Source of the DNA: Methanoregula sp. | GTDB lineage: Archaea; Halobacteriota; Methanomicrobia; Methanomicrobiales; Methanospirillaceae | DNA: 34,459 nucleotides | NCBI GenBank assembly: GCA_026394695.1 | Contig: JAPKXT010000186.1 | Coordinates: 1 to 34,459, forward strand | Direction: 5' to 3' | Shown: positions 1 to 7,227 of the stretch, piece by piece | Layout: the number at the start of each line of letters is the position of its first letter | How positions within the stretch are numbered: the stretch's first letter is position 1 | Notes under the pieces: model-generated | Database searches by the model: none | Told to the model about the DNA's origin: nothing | What the model saw: the letters and a program-made list of their open reading frames with translations, nothing else | Program-made: the position numbers and the translations under genes

Positions 1-1
1 C

Positions 2-298
2 ACCCGGTTGATTGAAGGGCTCAAAAAGATCGACCGGGTGCGTGTGTATGCTCCTAGACGCAGGGAGTCCCGGATCGGTGTAGTCTCGTTTACCATTGAC
101 GGGATCCACCCGCACGAAGTCGCGCAGCAGCTCGATGAGAGCGCCGACATTATGGTGAGGTCAGGTCACCACTGCTGCCAGCCGCTCATGGAACAGCTTG
201 GATTATCTGAAGGAACGGTGCCGGCGAGCCTCGCGCTGTATAATACCGGACATGAAATTGATATGCTCATAGCAACGCTGGAAGAACTCACCAGATGA
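2..298 (+). CDS. Cysteine desulfurase (SufS-like), C-terminal part
   Basis: This is the last 98 or so codons of a class-V aminotransferase-fold, PLP-dependent cysteine desulfurase; the start lies outside the window. The motif RSGHHCCQPLM is the SufS-type loop carrying the cysteine that takes the persulfide from substrate cysteine. The closing segment (ASLALYNTGHEID followed by a helix ending in ELTR) is the usual C-terminus of this family. The likely role is sulfur supply for iron-sulfur clusters or thio-cofactors in the cytoplasm. Sulfur donation would suit the thiamine genes just downstream, but the intervening T-runs at 329-348 suggest separate transcription. The PLP lysine is not in the window, so activity cannot be judged. 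Confidence 0.85.
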   Translation, partial: TRLIEGLKKIDRVRVYAPRRRESRIGVVSFTIDGIHPHEVAQQLDESADIMVRSGHHCCQPLMEQLGLSEGTVPASLALYNTGHEIDMLIATLEELTR

Positions 299-326
299 CA
301 GCTCAAGGTATCGCACCAGAATAATA

Positions 327-348
327 TATTTTTTCAACGGATTTTTTT
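327..348 (+). terminator. T-run terminator after the cysteine desulfurase
   Basis: Two runs of thymines (6 at 329-334 and 7 at 342-348) lie 31-50 nt past the desulfurase stop codon, without a strong hairpin. That is the usual archaeal intrinsic terminator form. Confidence 0.5.
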
Positions 349-364
349 ATCCAACTCTGCCACG

Positions 365-374
365 TTTTAATATT
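365..374 (+). promoter_or_regulatory. Candidate TATA box for thiM
   Basis: The AT-rich element TTTTAATATT would place a transcription start near 395-400 and leave a leader of about 45 nt containing a GGAG ribosome-binding site at 433-436. A second TATA-like element, GATTATAATG at 421-430, is too close to the ATG to serve a leader carrying that ribosome-binding site. I see no THI-box riboswitch core. Confidence 0.35.
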
Positions 375-444
375 CCTTCCCTCTAATTCTATTCTGTAAC
401 GTCCCTGTCCAAAAAACGAGGATTATAATGACTGGAGAACCGCG

Positions 445-1245
445 ATGAAAAGTAAACAATTCTCTGACCTGTTCACCCGCTTGCGGGAGAAGCGTCCACT
501 TGTCCATCATATCACCAATTATGTTACGGTCAATGACTGTGCTAATATCACGATCTCTGCAGGTGCTTCGCCAGTCATGGCGGATGCTCATGAGGAGGTG
601 TGTGAGATGGTCACATTCGCCGGTGCCCTTGTCCTCAATATCGGGACGCTCAACAGAGGACAAATTGAATCTATGATACTGGCGGGAGGCATGGCAAACG
701 ATCGAAAAATACCGGTCATTCTTGATCCCGTGGGTGCAGGTGCGACCCGGTTCAGGACCGACACTGCACTGCGTTTACTCGATGAACTGAAGGTCACGAT
801 TCTCAAGGGCAATGCCGGCGAGATTGGGGTTCTTGCCGGTGCAGAAGCACAAGTGAGAGGGGTGGATTCTTACGGGGTAACCGGAGATCTAGTAAAAATA
901 GCCCAACACTTTGCAAAACGGGCTGGGATGACGGTAGTCGTAAGTGGCGCAACTGACATTGTGACCGATGGCAGACGTATCCTTCTGGTTGAAAATGGTC
1001 ATCCGATGATGGGCAGTATTTCCGGTACCGGTTGCATGGCAGCATCCGTTACTGGCGCGTTTGCTGCAGTAACCGACGACCCCGTTATGGCATCGGCAGC
1101 AGCGCTTGCAGCATTTGGGATCGCAGGTGAGAAAGCCGCTGCGGGTGCACGTGGTCCCTATTCGTTCAAGACTACATTGTTCGATGAAATGGCTGCATTG
1201 ATGCCTGAGGATCTTGCATCTGGTGCCAGGATACGTATACGATAA
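445..1245 (+). CDS. thiM: Hydroxyethylthiazole kinase ThiM
   Basis: It phosphorylates 4-methyl-5-(2-hydroxyethyl)thiazole with ATP in the thiamine salvage branch. The 266-residue length is normal for the family. Visible motifs are the N-terminal NYVTVNDCAN thiazole-binding segment, DPVGAGATRFR around residues 94-104, and GTGC with Cys197, which matches the conserved catalytic-loop cysteine. The ATG is supported by GGAG at 433-436. The gene is followed 10 nt later by thiE, whose product uses the phosphorylated thiazole, so the two form a functional pair. The assignment is firm. Confidence 0.95.
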   Translation: MKSKQFSDLFTRLREKRPLVHHITNYVTVNDCANITISAGASPVMADAHEEVCEMVTFAGALVLNIGTLNRGQIESMILAGGMANDRKIPVILDPVGAGATRFRTDTALRLLDELKVTILKGNAGEIGVLAGAEAQVRGVDSYGVTGDLVKIAQHFAKRAGMTVVVSGATDIVTDGRRILLVENGHPMMGSISGTGCMAASVTGAFAAVTDDPVMASAAALAAFGIAGEKAAAGARGPYSFKTTLFDEMAALMPEDLASGARIRIR

Positions 1246-1255
1246 TCGTTGTATC

Positions 1256-1894
1256 ATGAAATACGACCTGTATGTCATTACCGATGAGGCGATAGCTGGT
1301 GGTCTGCCCCATGCAGAGATAGCACGGCGGGCAATTGCCGGCGGGGCAGATGTGATCCAGTTAAGAGACAAGATGTGTAGTTGTCGGGAGTTCAATCGGA
1401 TCGGACGGACTCTCCGCGAGATTACCAGAAAAGCCGGGACGTTGTTCATCGTCAATGATCGCCTTGACGTGGCGCTTGCATGCGGTGCAGATGGGGTTCA
1501 TCTCGGTCAGGATGACATCCGTCCAGGTGTGGCCCGGCAGATTGCACCCCCCGGGTTTATTATTGGTATCTCAGTGGGAACTGTTGAGGAGGCAGTAAGA
1601 GCAGAACAGGAGGGGGCGGACTACCTCGCCATCAGCCCGGTTTTTTCCACTGCCTCAAAGAACAATGCAGGACCCGGTCGTGGTCTTGATGTATTACGGG
1701 AAATCCGGCGGAATGTATCTGTACCGGTCATTGCAATTGGAGGGATTAACCAGGATAATGTGCGCAAGGTCATAGCGGCAGGAGTGGATGGTATTGCGGT
1801 AATATCTGTTGTGGTGGGGAGTCCGGACATCACGGCCGCAGCCCGGGAACTAAAAAAGCTTATCTCTGACAGCAGGAAGAAAATGAGATCATGA
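1256..1894 (+). CDS. thiE: Thiamine-phosphate synthase ThiE
   Basis: It joins HMP pyrophosphate and thiazole phosphate to make thiamine monophosphate, using a TIM-barrel fold. I chose the ATG at 1256, giving 212 residues, because the family begins with a short strand like MKYDLYVIT; the longer in-frame start at 1214 would run into thiM. Diagnostic motifs are QLRDK at residues 35-39, the later GADGVHLGQDD and a phosphate-binding AIGGIN. Its stop overlaps the next start by 4 nt, so translation of the downstream phosphoesterase is probably coupled. thiM-thiE would complete thiamine phosphate from salvaged thiazole. Confidence 0.95.
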   Translation: MKYDLYVITDEAIAGGLPHAEIARRAIAGGADVIQLRDKMCSCREFNRIGRTLREITRKAGTLFIVNDRLDVALACGADGVHLGQDDIRPGVARQIAPPGFIIGISVGTVEEAVRAEQEGADYLAISPVFSTASKNNAGPGRGLDVLREIRRNVSVPVIAIGGINQDNVRKVIAAGVDGIAVISVVVGSPDITAAARELKKLISDSRKKMRS

Positions 1895-2280
1895 CCGGTA
1901 ACCAGAACCCCCGCTTTGTCCTCCACGAACATTTCTCAAAACACCCTCACTTCGATCTCCGCTTTGAACATGAAGGAGTGCTGAAAAGCTGGGCTGTGCC
2001 AAAGGGATTACCGGAAAAGTCCGGTGAACGACGACTTGCAATCGCAGTGGAAGATCACCCGATTGATTATATCGGCTTTGAAGGCACAATACCGGATGGC
2101 GAGTATGGTGCCGGTGACGTAAAAGTTCGCGATACCGGATCCTATGAACCATTGATCTGGAGCGGAGACCGGATTGAAGTCATCCTTCACGGGACGACCT
2201 TTTCAGGAAAGTACGTTCTCCTCCGGTTCAAAAAAACTGGCGAGAAGAACTGGATCATTTTAAAAAAAGCAAAAGATTGA
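1891..2280 (+). CDS. Stand-alone LigD-type DNA 3'-phosphoesterase
   Basis: At 129 residues this is the size of the phosphoesterase (PE) domain of bacterial ligase D, here without ligase or polymerase domains. The family trims 3'-phosphate or 3'-ribonucleotide ends so that ligases can seal breaks. Conserved residues visible by comparison with the Pseudomonas enzyme are His14, Asp22 and Arg24 in EHFSKHPHFDLRFE, His56 in AVEDHPIDY, and the FEGTIPDGEYGAGDV segment. Stand-alone PE proteins are known in archaea. The gene starts inside the end of thiE (ATGA overlap), an unexplained pairing of thiamine synthesis with DNA end repair. I see no ligase or Ku gene nearby. Confidence 0.88.
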   Translation: MTGNQNPRFVLHEHFSKHPHFDLRFEHEGVLKSWAVPKGLPEKSGERRLAIAVEDHPIDYIGFEGTIPDGEYGAGDVKVRDTGSYEPLIWSGDRIEVILHGTTFSGKYVLLRFKKTGEKNWIILKKAKD

Positions 2281-2303
2281 GTAAAGATTGAGTCACCTCA
2301 CAG

Positions 2304-2309
2304 AAAAAA
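2304..2309 (-). terminator. T-run terminator for the small export-family gene
   Basis: Six consecutive adenines on the plus strand give a U-run on the minus transcript about 55 nt past the stop of the gene ending at 2365. Confidence 0.35.
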
Positions 2310-2364
2310 TGGCTTCGGGAAAATTCCCTTGCGGTCAGATATATTCTTCCTGAATATCTCCTGT

Positions 2365-2904
2365 TTATTGAATAACTGCCAAAATTCCGATTGATGTCAG
2401 AAGGACAATCAGTGTCGCAAGAATCCATCCTGCGAATATAACTGTGACTGCCAGCGCTCCCCGCCATCTGAACAGCCATGCAATCAGCACGCATCCATAG
2501 AGCCCGACTCCGGGAACCCAGATGAAAGGGATGAGGGTAATGATTCCATATTTTTTGAACAGTTCGGATTTTTGGGTGATCGCTTCAATTTTTTCAAGGT
2601 GTTGGTTAAGCCATTTTGACCGGTTCGCAAACATGTCGCAGGTTCCAAACAACGCAAAAATGACTGAAAGTCCGATTGAGCACATGATAAGCATCATGGG
2701 AATGGGATTTATGCCCAGCCCGAGCCCGACAACAACCGCAAAAGGCTGGAGAATGAGGATTGAGGTGATTAGTCCGAGAATATTTGTCAGGGTTATATTA
2801 TGGAAAAAACTGATAACGAGTGGTATTACCAGCACTCCCGTTAGCAGGATGAGCGCAATTTTTAAAATTTCTGTCAATTCTTTATGCCGTGAAAAATTTT
2901 TCAT
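2365..2904 (-). CDS. Putative small multi-drug export family membrane protein
   Basis: This 179-residue polytopic membrane protein has about four or five hydrophobic segments: near residues 14-33, 38-60, 67-87, 118-140 and 148-178. It resembles the COG2426 / Pfam Sm_multidrug_ex family, with a GLGLGINPIPMMLIM stretch and a charged central loop followed by FKKYGIITLIPFIWVPGVGLYG. The drug-export name is historical and the transported substrate is unknown. It diverges from the secreted-protein gene at 3092 across a spacer with repeats. A TATA-like stretch at 2931-2950 suits this direction. Family recognition is from memory of the sequence pattern, so the function is tentative. Confidence 0.7.
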   Translation of the reverse strand: MKNFSRHKELTEILKIALILLTGVLVIPLVISFFHNITLTNILGLITSILILQPFAVVVGLGLGINPIPMMLIMCSIGLSVIFALFGTCDMFANRSKWLNQHLEKIEAITQKSELFKKYGIITLIPFIWVPGVGLYGCVLIAWLFRWRGALAVTVIFAGWILATLIVLLTSIGILAVIQ

Positions 2905-2952
2905 TCAGTAGGTAAGAAATGGTCCTGAATGATATAATAACTATAAAGATCA

Positions 2953-3028
2953 GGTTATTATCCCCGCATTAAATGAGATAACGAATCGGGGTTATTATCC
3001 GCTCAACTAAGGAACTTTAAGGAACTTT
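2953..3028. repeat. Two pairs of direct repeats in a divergent promoter region
   Basis: GGTTATTATCC occurs at 2953-2963 and again at 2990-3000, a 37-bp period. AAGGAACTTT is repeated back to back at 3009-3018 and 3019-3028. Both pairs lie between the divergent genes starting at 2904 (minus) and 3092 (plus), where operator sites would be expected. Confidence 0.6.
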
Positions 3029-3091
3029 TTTATCTTTCCGACCAGAAAATAAAAAGATAATGATAGTGGGATTTTTACCGGCGATGGGTCG

Positions 3092-3691
3092 ATGAGAGGA
3101 GTGATCACGGCTCTCATTATTGCCCTCATGGTCATATTGTTATTCTATTGGGCCCCTATTATCGGGGTGTTCTATGATGGGAGCTTGGCTTTAGCCCAAT
3201 CCCTCAGACTCCCGGATAATTCAGTGAATATCGAATATGTGACCGGGTATGCAGCAGATTTCGACAAAATAGGTGATACTGAAATCAGTAATCCTATCCC
3301 TGATTCACAGAAGATGGGTGTACTAACGTTCAGGATGACACTTAATTCTTACCATGCGTTATTCAGGAGTGATATGAGCATCGATCTCGATCAGACAACA
3401 ATGACTTTTGTCAGCCCATCCATGTCGGAAACTCTTTTACAATCCTCAAGTCGCCCGATGGTAAAACCCGGCTGGACAATCTCAAAGAAAACAGGCATTT
3501 TACCTTTTGAATACGCTAATCAGAACGATATCCTTGAACCCTATGAGTCATTTGAGATCCTGGTCTTTCCTTCAACACCGCTCTCTCCGATGTCCCGGTT
3601 CCTTATTCTCATTCAACTGCCGAATAATAATCAGATATTTATCAGCCGGTCTGTTCCGGAAACCATAACGCCGGAAATGGGTTTGAACTGA
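3092..3691 (+). CDS. Secreted or membrane-anchored archaellin-like protein
   Basis: I do not recognise a named family with confidence. The 199-residue protein opens with MRG followed by a hydrophobic stretch to about residue 27, then has a beta-rich body. Its last 50 residues (ILEPYESFEILV, then F-hydrophobic-Q-P and RSVPETI) follow the pattern of the archaellin C-terminal domain, where a glycine/proline turn leads to a strand ending R-x-x-P. The usual class-III signal (charged residues, G, then a long helix) is short: only MR precedes the first Gly. It may be a minor archaellin- or pilin-like subunit or an unrelated beta-sandwich anchored at its N-terminus. There is no companion fla/arl gene in the window. 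Confidence 0.55.
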   Translation: MRGVITALIIALMVILLFYWAPIIGVFYDGSLALAQSLRLPDNSVNIEYVTGYAADFDKIGDTEISNPIPDSQKMGVLTFRMTLNSYHALFRSDMSIDLDQTTMTFVSPSMSETLLQSSSRPMVKPGWTISKKTGILPFEYANQNDILEPYESFEILVFPSTPLSPMSRFLILIQLPNNNQIFISRSVPETITPEMGLN

Positions 3692-3807
3692 CAAATAACC
3701 GCAGGTCGATCTCCTTCATGTCGATCGGAAACGACGGGAACACAAAAGTATCGGGATAGTATACCGGTTAAAAATAACATTGAATGGATTGTCACTTGAA
3801 CATTTAG

Positions 3808-3879
3808 AGCCGCCGGAGGGAATTGAACCCTCGACCTGCTGATTACGAATCAGCCGCTATGCCGCTAAGCCACGGCGGC
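3808..3879 (-). tRNA. tRNA-Thr (anticodon CGT)
   Basis: The minus strand folds into a full cloverleaf. The 7-bp acceptor stem GCCGCCG/CGGCGGC is perfect, the anticodon stem GCTGA/TCAGC encloses loop TTCGTAA with anticodon CGT (ACG codons), and the T arm is GAGGG-TTCAATT-CCCTC. The discriminator base is U, as in archaeal tRNA-Thr. No intron and no encoded CCA are seen. A TATA-like element lies upstream at about 3906-3919. Confidence 0.95.
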
Positions 3880-3924
3880 GCAATACCTCACAATATCGAC
3901 CTGTGCTGTAATAAAAGATGTGTT

Positions 3925-4221
3925 TCAGGAATACCCGCTCAACGTGGTGACTTTCTCAGTACCCTGTGTCTCTCTCGGAGCGGAGATGGTACCAAATTTT
4001 GCCTCGTAGTCAGCCACGGTCTTTGTCAACACCCCAAGCAGGTTTTTTGCGTGAGCTGGTGTGATGGAAACAATCGCCTTTGCCCGTGCTTGGTTTACCT
4101 GGGGGAGCTGGTGGAGGAACATGAACGTGAACTCATCATCCTTATAAGCGATCTGGATCATGTTGCTGTACACCGGATCCAGAGTGGGGGGGATATTGAC
4201 TGATATTTCCTGTCCTGTCAT
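3925..4221 (-). CDS. DUF3467 family protein
   Basis: This 98-residue cytoplasmic protein matches the small DUF3467 family, found in bacteria and archaea without a settled function. The characteristic order is visible: DPVYSNMIQIAY, an EFTFMFLHQLP strand, a basic turn leading to AIVSITPAHAKNLLGVL, and the closing DYEAKFGTI. The compact alpha/beta pattern suggests a small binding or scaffold protein. It diverges from the Cas4-like gene across about 130 bp. Function is unknown; I rely on the motif order. Confidence 0.75.
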   Translation of the reverse strand: MTGQEISVNIPPTLDPVYSNMIQIAYKDDEFTFMFLHQLPQVNQARAKAIVSITPAHAKNLLGVLTKTVADYEAKFGTISAPRETQGTEKVTTLSGYS

Positions 4222-4344
4222 GATAATCAGATTTGTATTACTGGTATGAAATACGTTGGCCAGGGATTTTTTTAAGTGTACCCAGATTCAATGTGACAGA
4301 TTTCGAGTCAATAAGTATAATCCCCCCGGTTCCCCACGCTTATA

Positions 4345-4350
4345 GGAGGA
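4345..4350 (+). promoter_or_regulatory. Strong ribosome-binding site that implies a non-canonical start
   Basis: GGAGGA is complementary to the archaeal 16S 3' end. No ATG, GTG or TTG lies in frame between the stop codon at 4318 and the GTG at 4396. The codons at the right distance are ATC 4354, CTG 4357 and ATA 4360. CTG, 6 nt after the site, is the most plausible start. Confidence 0.5.
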
Positions 4351-4356
4351 ACCATC

Positions 4357-5031
4357 CTGATAGAACAGAGGGAACATGTCGCGATCTCGGATCTGGTGCG
4401 GGTTCACGCATGCCCGGTCCGGTTTTATTTCGAACGAAATGACCCCATTACCGAATCCGACCGGTACGTGATCTGCAAACAACTATCCTATCATCTCGGT
4501 GAACCTCTGGAATCGGACGTGATCTGGAGAGAGGTGCTTGCGGTTCGTCCCACGATTGATACTGACCTTCGATCATTCCTGGAGACCTGTATCACTTCCT
4601 GTAACAAAAGTGAGTGGAAACCAGCAGTCCAGTCCGATGTCCGGGTGATTTCAGGCAAGCACAGTATCGTTGGTATGGTAGATCGCATCGCTGATGATGG
4701 CACATATTCCATCATACGAACTGCCGGTGCCATGCCGTTCGGTACTTATGTGGCAGACCGGATGCGGATTGCATGTATCGCGTTCTGCCTCGAAGAAATA
4801 ACAGGAAACGAGGTGACTGGCGGAAACGTGGAATATATTCCCGACGGGGTCTCACGGTTCCACACCGTCCAGCCCCGTGATCGAAGGCAGGTGATTGCCA
4901 CCCTGCATAAAATCCGGGCAATCCGGAAGGGAGAACTACCCCGGCGCCCGCTTAACGCACCCTGTAACCGGTGCAAATACAACGAGAGGTGCGAGAGCAG
5001 CAGTGGGCAGCGTTTGTCTGACCTGCTCTAG
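4357..5031 (+). CDS. Cas4/RecB-like protein with apparently degraded nuclease motif
   Basis: The overall layout is that of Cas4-type PD-(D/E)XK exonucleases with an iron-sulfur cluster. There is an N-terminal ISDLVRVHACPVRFYFER segment with its cysteine, a GMVDRI aspartate at codon 4681, a D-R-M-R-I-A helix, and a C-terminal PCNRCKYNERC supplying three cysteines. The E-x-K that should follow the aspartate seems to read I-R-T (codons 4714-4720), so nuclease activity is doubtful while the cluster cysteines are kept. The start is set at CTG 4357 because the conserved ISDL segment lies upstream of the first ordinary start (GTG 4396) and a strong GGAGGA precedes it. There is no CRISPR array or other cas gene nearby. 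It could act as a DNA-binding Fe-S protein. Confidence 0.7.
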   Translation: MIEQREHVAISDLVRVHACPVRFYFERNDPITESDRYVICKQLSYHLGEPLESDVIWREVLAVRPTIDTDLRSFLETCITSCNKSEWKPAVQSDVRVISGKHSIVGMVDRIADDGTYSIIRTAGAMPFGTYVADRMRIACIAFCLEEITGNEVTGGNVEYIPDGVSRFHTVQPRDRRQVIATLHKIRAIRKGELPRRPLNAPCNRCKYNERCESSSGQRLSDLL

Positions 5032-5034
5032 CTA

Positions 5035-5955
5035 TTAATCCAACAGTGTTTTTGAAATAATATATTCCCCGCGGGCCTCACGTGTCGTCCCCACAACCAG
5101 CCAGTGTTCACTGCCATGCTGCTCGCAGATCCCACAGGCCTCGATGGTCTCCCCGGCAAGCGCCTGCCCGCTGTAGGTATGTGTAAATGAGAGGACCCTG
5201 CTTATCGATTCGTGCTCCACTTCATACACGGCCGGGCTGTCAAATGCAAGGGATGCATTGATCACCTTAGCCTCTATTTTCATTTTGCCAATCACGGTTC
5301 CGCTTCCTGCCGGCACACTTTTCAGATCATCATACGACCGTGTAAAGAGAATATCAAAATAGGTGCCTTCAATCTGCCCCCGGTTCCATTTCCGCTTCTC
5401 GTGAAGCACAAAATGATCATAGGTGATCTCAGGTTTTCGCTTCTCGTATACTTTTTTCCACATGTCAGAAGAAAGCCCCTCCAGTTTCCCGTTCAGGATT
5501 CCCTTCCTGACCAGCTCCTGAGCGATAAACCAGTGCCTGCCGTAGACAACCATGTCAATATCTGAAGTCTCGTCCTCCAACCCGCACAGGAGAGAACCTG
5601 TGCAACCGATGGTCCCTTGCGGAAGCCTGAAAAGATCGAGAAGTTTTTGTACCCGTACATGTTTGTTCGCAATGTGAGAAATCTCCACATCAGGTTTTAA
5701 CACTTTTTTCACATCGTAGATCGGGACGCGCTGGACGAGATTTGCATAGTATGGTTTATTGTGTGCGATGAACGCGTAGGCATCTTCAAAATCATATTTC
5801 TTGTATCGCGTTCCTGAAGGGTTTACGCGTTCGCCATGATCATCGGGAACATATCTGAGAACACAGCCAACTCTCTCATCATTATCATAAGTAGAGACAG
5901 CATAGAGCCAGCCATCGGCATCCTCAATAAAATCACGCAGGCGAACAGGCATCAT
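5035..5955 (-). CDS. Predicted archaeal nucleotidyltransferase
   Basis: The 306-residue protein carries the polymerase-beta-type nucleotidyltransferase signature GCTGSLLCGLEDETSDIDMVVYG, with the G-S helix and the paired aspartates of SDID that hold the catalytic metals. Around it are an N-terminal domain of about 110 residues and a C-terminal beta-rich part (about 225-306). It resembles the uncharacterised archaeal predicted nucleotidyltransferases, whose substrate is unknown. It follows sua5 by 8 nt and is the last gene of a minus-strand run that begins at tRNA-Gly. Two adjacent ATGs (5955, 5952) are equally plausible starts; no ribosome-binding site is visible. It converges with the Cas4-like gene with only 3 nt between stops. 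Confidence 0.75.
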   Translation of the reverse strand: MMPVRLRDFIEDADGWLYAVSTYDNDERVGCVLRYVPDDHGERVNPSGTRYKKYDFEDAYAFIAHNKPYYANLVQRVPIYDVKKVLKPDVEISHIANKHVRVQKLLDLFRLPQGTIGCTGSLLCGLEDETSDIDMVVYGRHWFIAQELVRKGILNGKLEGLSSDMWKKVYEKRKPEITYDHFVLHEKRKWNRGQIEGTYFDILFTRSYDDLKSVPAGSGTVIGKMKIEAKVINASLAFDSPAVYEVEHESISRVLSFTHTYSGQALAGETIEACGICEQHGSEHWLVVGTTREARGEYIISKTLLD

Positions 5956-5963
5956 AAAAAAAA

Positions 5964-6536
5964 TCAGAGTTTTGCTAAGAACGCTTCGACCGCTTCTGAT
6001 TGTGCACCTTTGCGGAGGATTATTTTTTTTGTAAGGTTGACAACGGTGCTTGGAGTACCTGGCAGCCTTCCCCCGTCAATAAAAAGCTCGCGCGGCACCG
6101 TACACTCCTCTGGTAACTGCGGGTCTTTAGCTCCGTGGAGGTTGGCACTTGTCGCAGTGACAGGTGCATCGAACCGTTCGATGATCTGTAATGCAATATC
6201 ATGTGCCGGCATCCTGATGCCGATCAAACCGGTACCCCCGGTAAGGATATCCGGTACAAGTCTGCGTGCGGGAAGAATTACTGTAACCGGGCCGGGAAGA
6301 AATGTCTCGATGAACCGGTGCATACCAGGCTCAACATGGGCAACCGCTGCCAGCATATCAAAATCAGAAACAGCAATGGAAATGGGCATCCCGAGGGGGC
6401 GCTTCTTTGACTCGTATACTTTAATAATTGCCTCATCAGAAAATGCATCGGCACCAAGACCGTAGATTGTTTCTGTGGGATAGACGATAGTCCCGTCATG
6501 CATCAGAACAGAAACGGCTTTTTCGATGATATCCAT
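5964..6536 (-). CDS. L-threonylcarbamoyladenylate synthase (Sua5/YrdC family)
   Basis: It makes threonylcarbamoyl-AMP from threonine, bicarbonate and ATP, the donor for the universal t6A37 modification of tRNAs that read ANN codons. The 190-residue length matches the single-domain YrdC type. Visible motifs are YPTETIYGLGADA near the N-terminus, SKKRPLGMPIS with the nucleotide-binding basic residues, TSANLHG, and GTPSTVVNL. The gene overlaps the DUF5612 stop by one base, so it is translationally coupled to it. The same run starts at a tRNA gene, giving a tRNA-biology theme. A product of this family normally works with the Kae1/Bud32 complex, not present in this window. Confidence 0.92.
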   Translation of the reverse strand: MDIIEKAVSVLMHDGTIVYPTETIYGLGADAFSDEAIIKVYESKKRPLGMPISIAVSDFDMLAAVAHVEPGMHRFIETFLPGPVTVILPARRLVPDILTGGTGLIGIRMPAHDIALQIIERFDAPVTATSANLHGAKDPQLPEECTVPRELFIDGGRLPGTPSTVVNLTKKIILRKGAQSEAVEAFLAKL

Positions 6537-7219
6537 CAGAACTCACGTCCGCGGACGCGATTGATGTCAAAGACTGCTTTACTGCTGATGTGCATCACGG
6601 CAAAAACGCCGGCCTGAATTGGGTCTGTGACAACAAGGTCCGCATGTTCAGGTACCGTTCCTGCCATCTTTAGTGCAATGACCGGGATCCCCGCTTCGCG
6701 AACCCGGTCGACTGCCCTTGAAATCTCGCCACCCATAATGGACCCTGCGAGGACGAGGATAGATGCACGGGGAAGTCGTGCAACGGCATCAACCGCGAGT
6801 GCCAGTGTTCGTTCACCGACGAGCGGGATGGTATCCACCGAGATCCGCTCTCCACGGATATTGTGCCGGTCCGCTTCATTCACTGCACCGAGTGCAACCT
6901 GGGCAACCTGTGCCCCACCACCTATGATGATGACCCGTGACCCGAAGATATGTCCGAATGGCTGGTAGGCCTTTACGTTCCTGATCGATGTGATGTGGGA
7001 CAGATCTTCGATGAGCCGCTGGTGATCGCTGCCCTCTTCAGAATCGTACTCAAAATAGAGTTCAGCCATACCGGTGTAGGGGCCGGAATCGAACACTTCC
7101 TGGTTGATCATTACGATGTTTGCTTCATGTTCAGCAACTACTGTTGCGATGTCCCGCAGGACACCCTGGCGGTTCTCCGCGATGATCCGTATTGCACTGC
7201 GTTCGGGTTCCATCTCCAT
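6536..7219 (-). CDS. ACT-domain protein, DUF5612 family
   Basis: This 227-residue methanogen protein starts with an ACT ligand-binding domain (about residues 8-85: AIRIIAENRQGVLRDIATVV and on). An alpha/beta DUF5612 domain follows with GSRVIIIGGGAQVAQVALGAVNEADRHNIRGE and a strand LVVTDPIQAGVFAVMHIS. COG2061 describes it as a predicted allosteric regulator linked to homoserine dehydrogenase; I know of no biochemical proof. The ATG lies 8 nt beyond the 3' end of tRNA-Gly with no ribosome-binding site, so the message is probably released from a tRNA-mRNA precursor as a near-leaderless transcript. The next gene, sua5, uses threonine, a product of the homoserine pathway, so a threonine link is possible but speculative. 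Confidence 0.8.
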   Translation of the reverse strand: MEMEPERSAIRIIAENRQGVLRDIATVVAEHEANIVMINQEVFDSGPYTGMAELYFEYDSEEGSDHQRLIEDLSHITSIRNVKAYQPFGHIFGSRVIIIGGGAQVAQVALGAVNEADRHNIRGERISVDTIPLVGERTLALAVDAVARLPRASILVLAGSIMGGEISRAVDRVREAGIPVIALKMAGTVPEHADLVVTDPIQAGVFAVMHISSKAVFDINRVRGREF

Positions 7220-7227
7220 ATAACCAA

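Noticed and set aside
299..444. TPP (THI-box) riboswitch upstream of thiM
   Set aside because: The 146-bp leader lacks the conserved CUGAGA and ACCUGAUCUGG-type cores and is mainly AT-rich promoter and terminator sequence.
4357..5031. CRISPR-Cas locus around the Cas4-like gene
   Set aside because: No regularly spaced repeats, cas1 or cas2 are present anywhere in the window, and the nuclease residues look lost.
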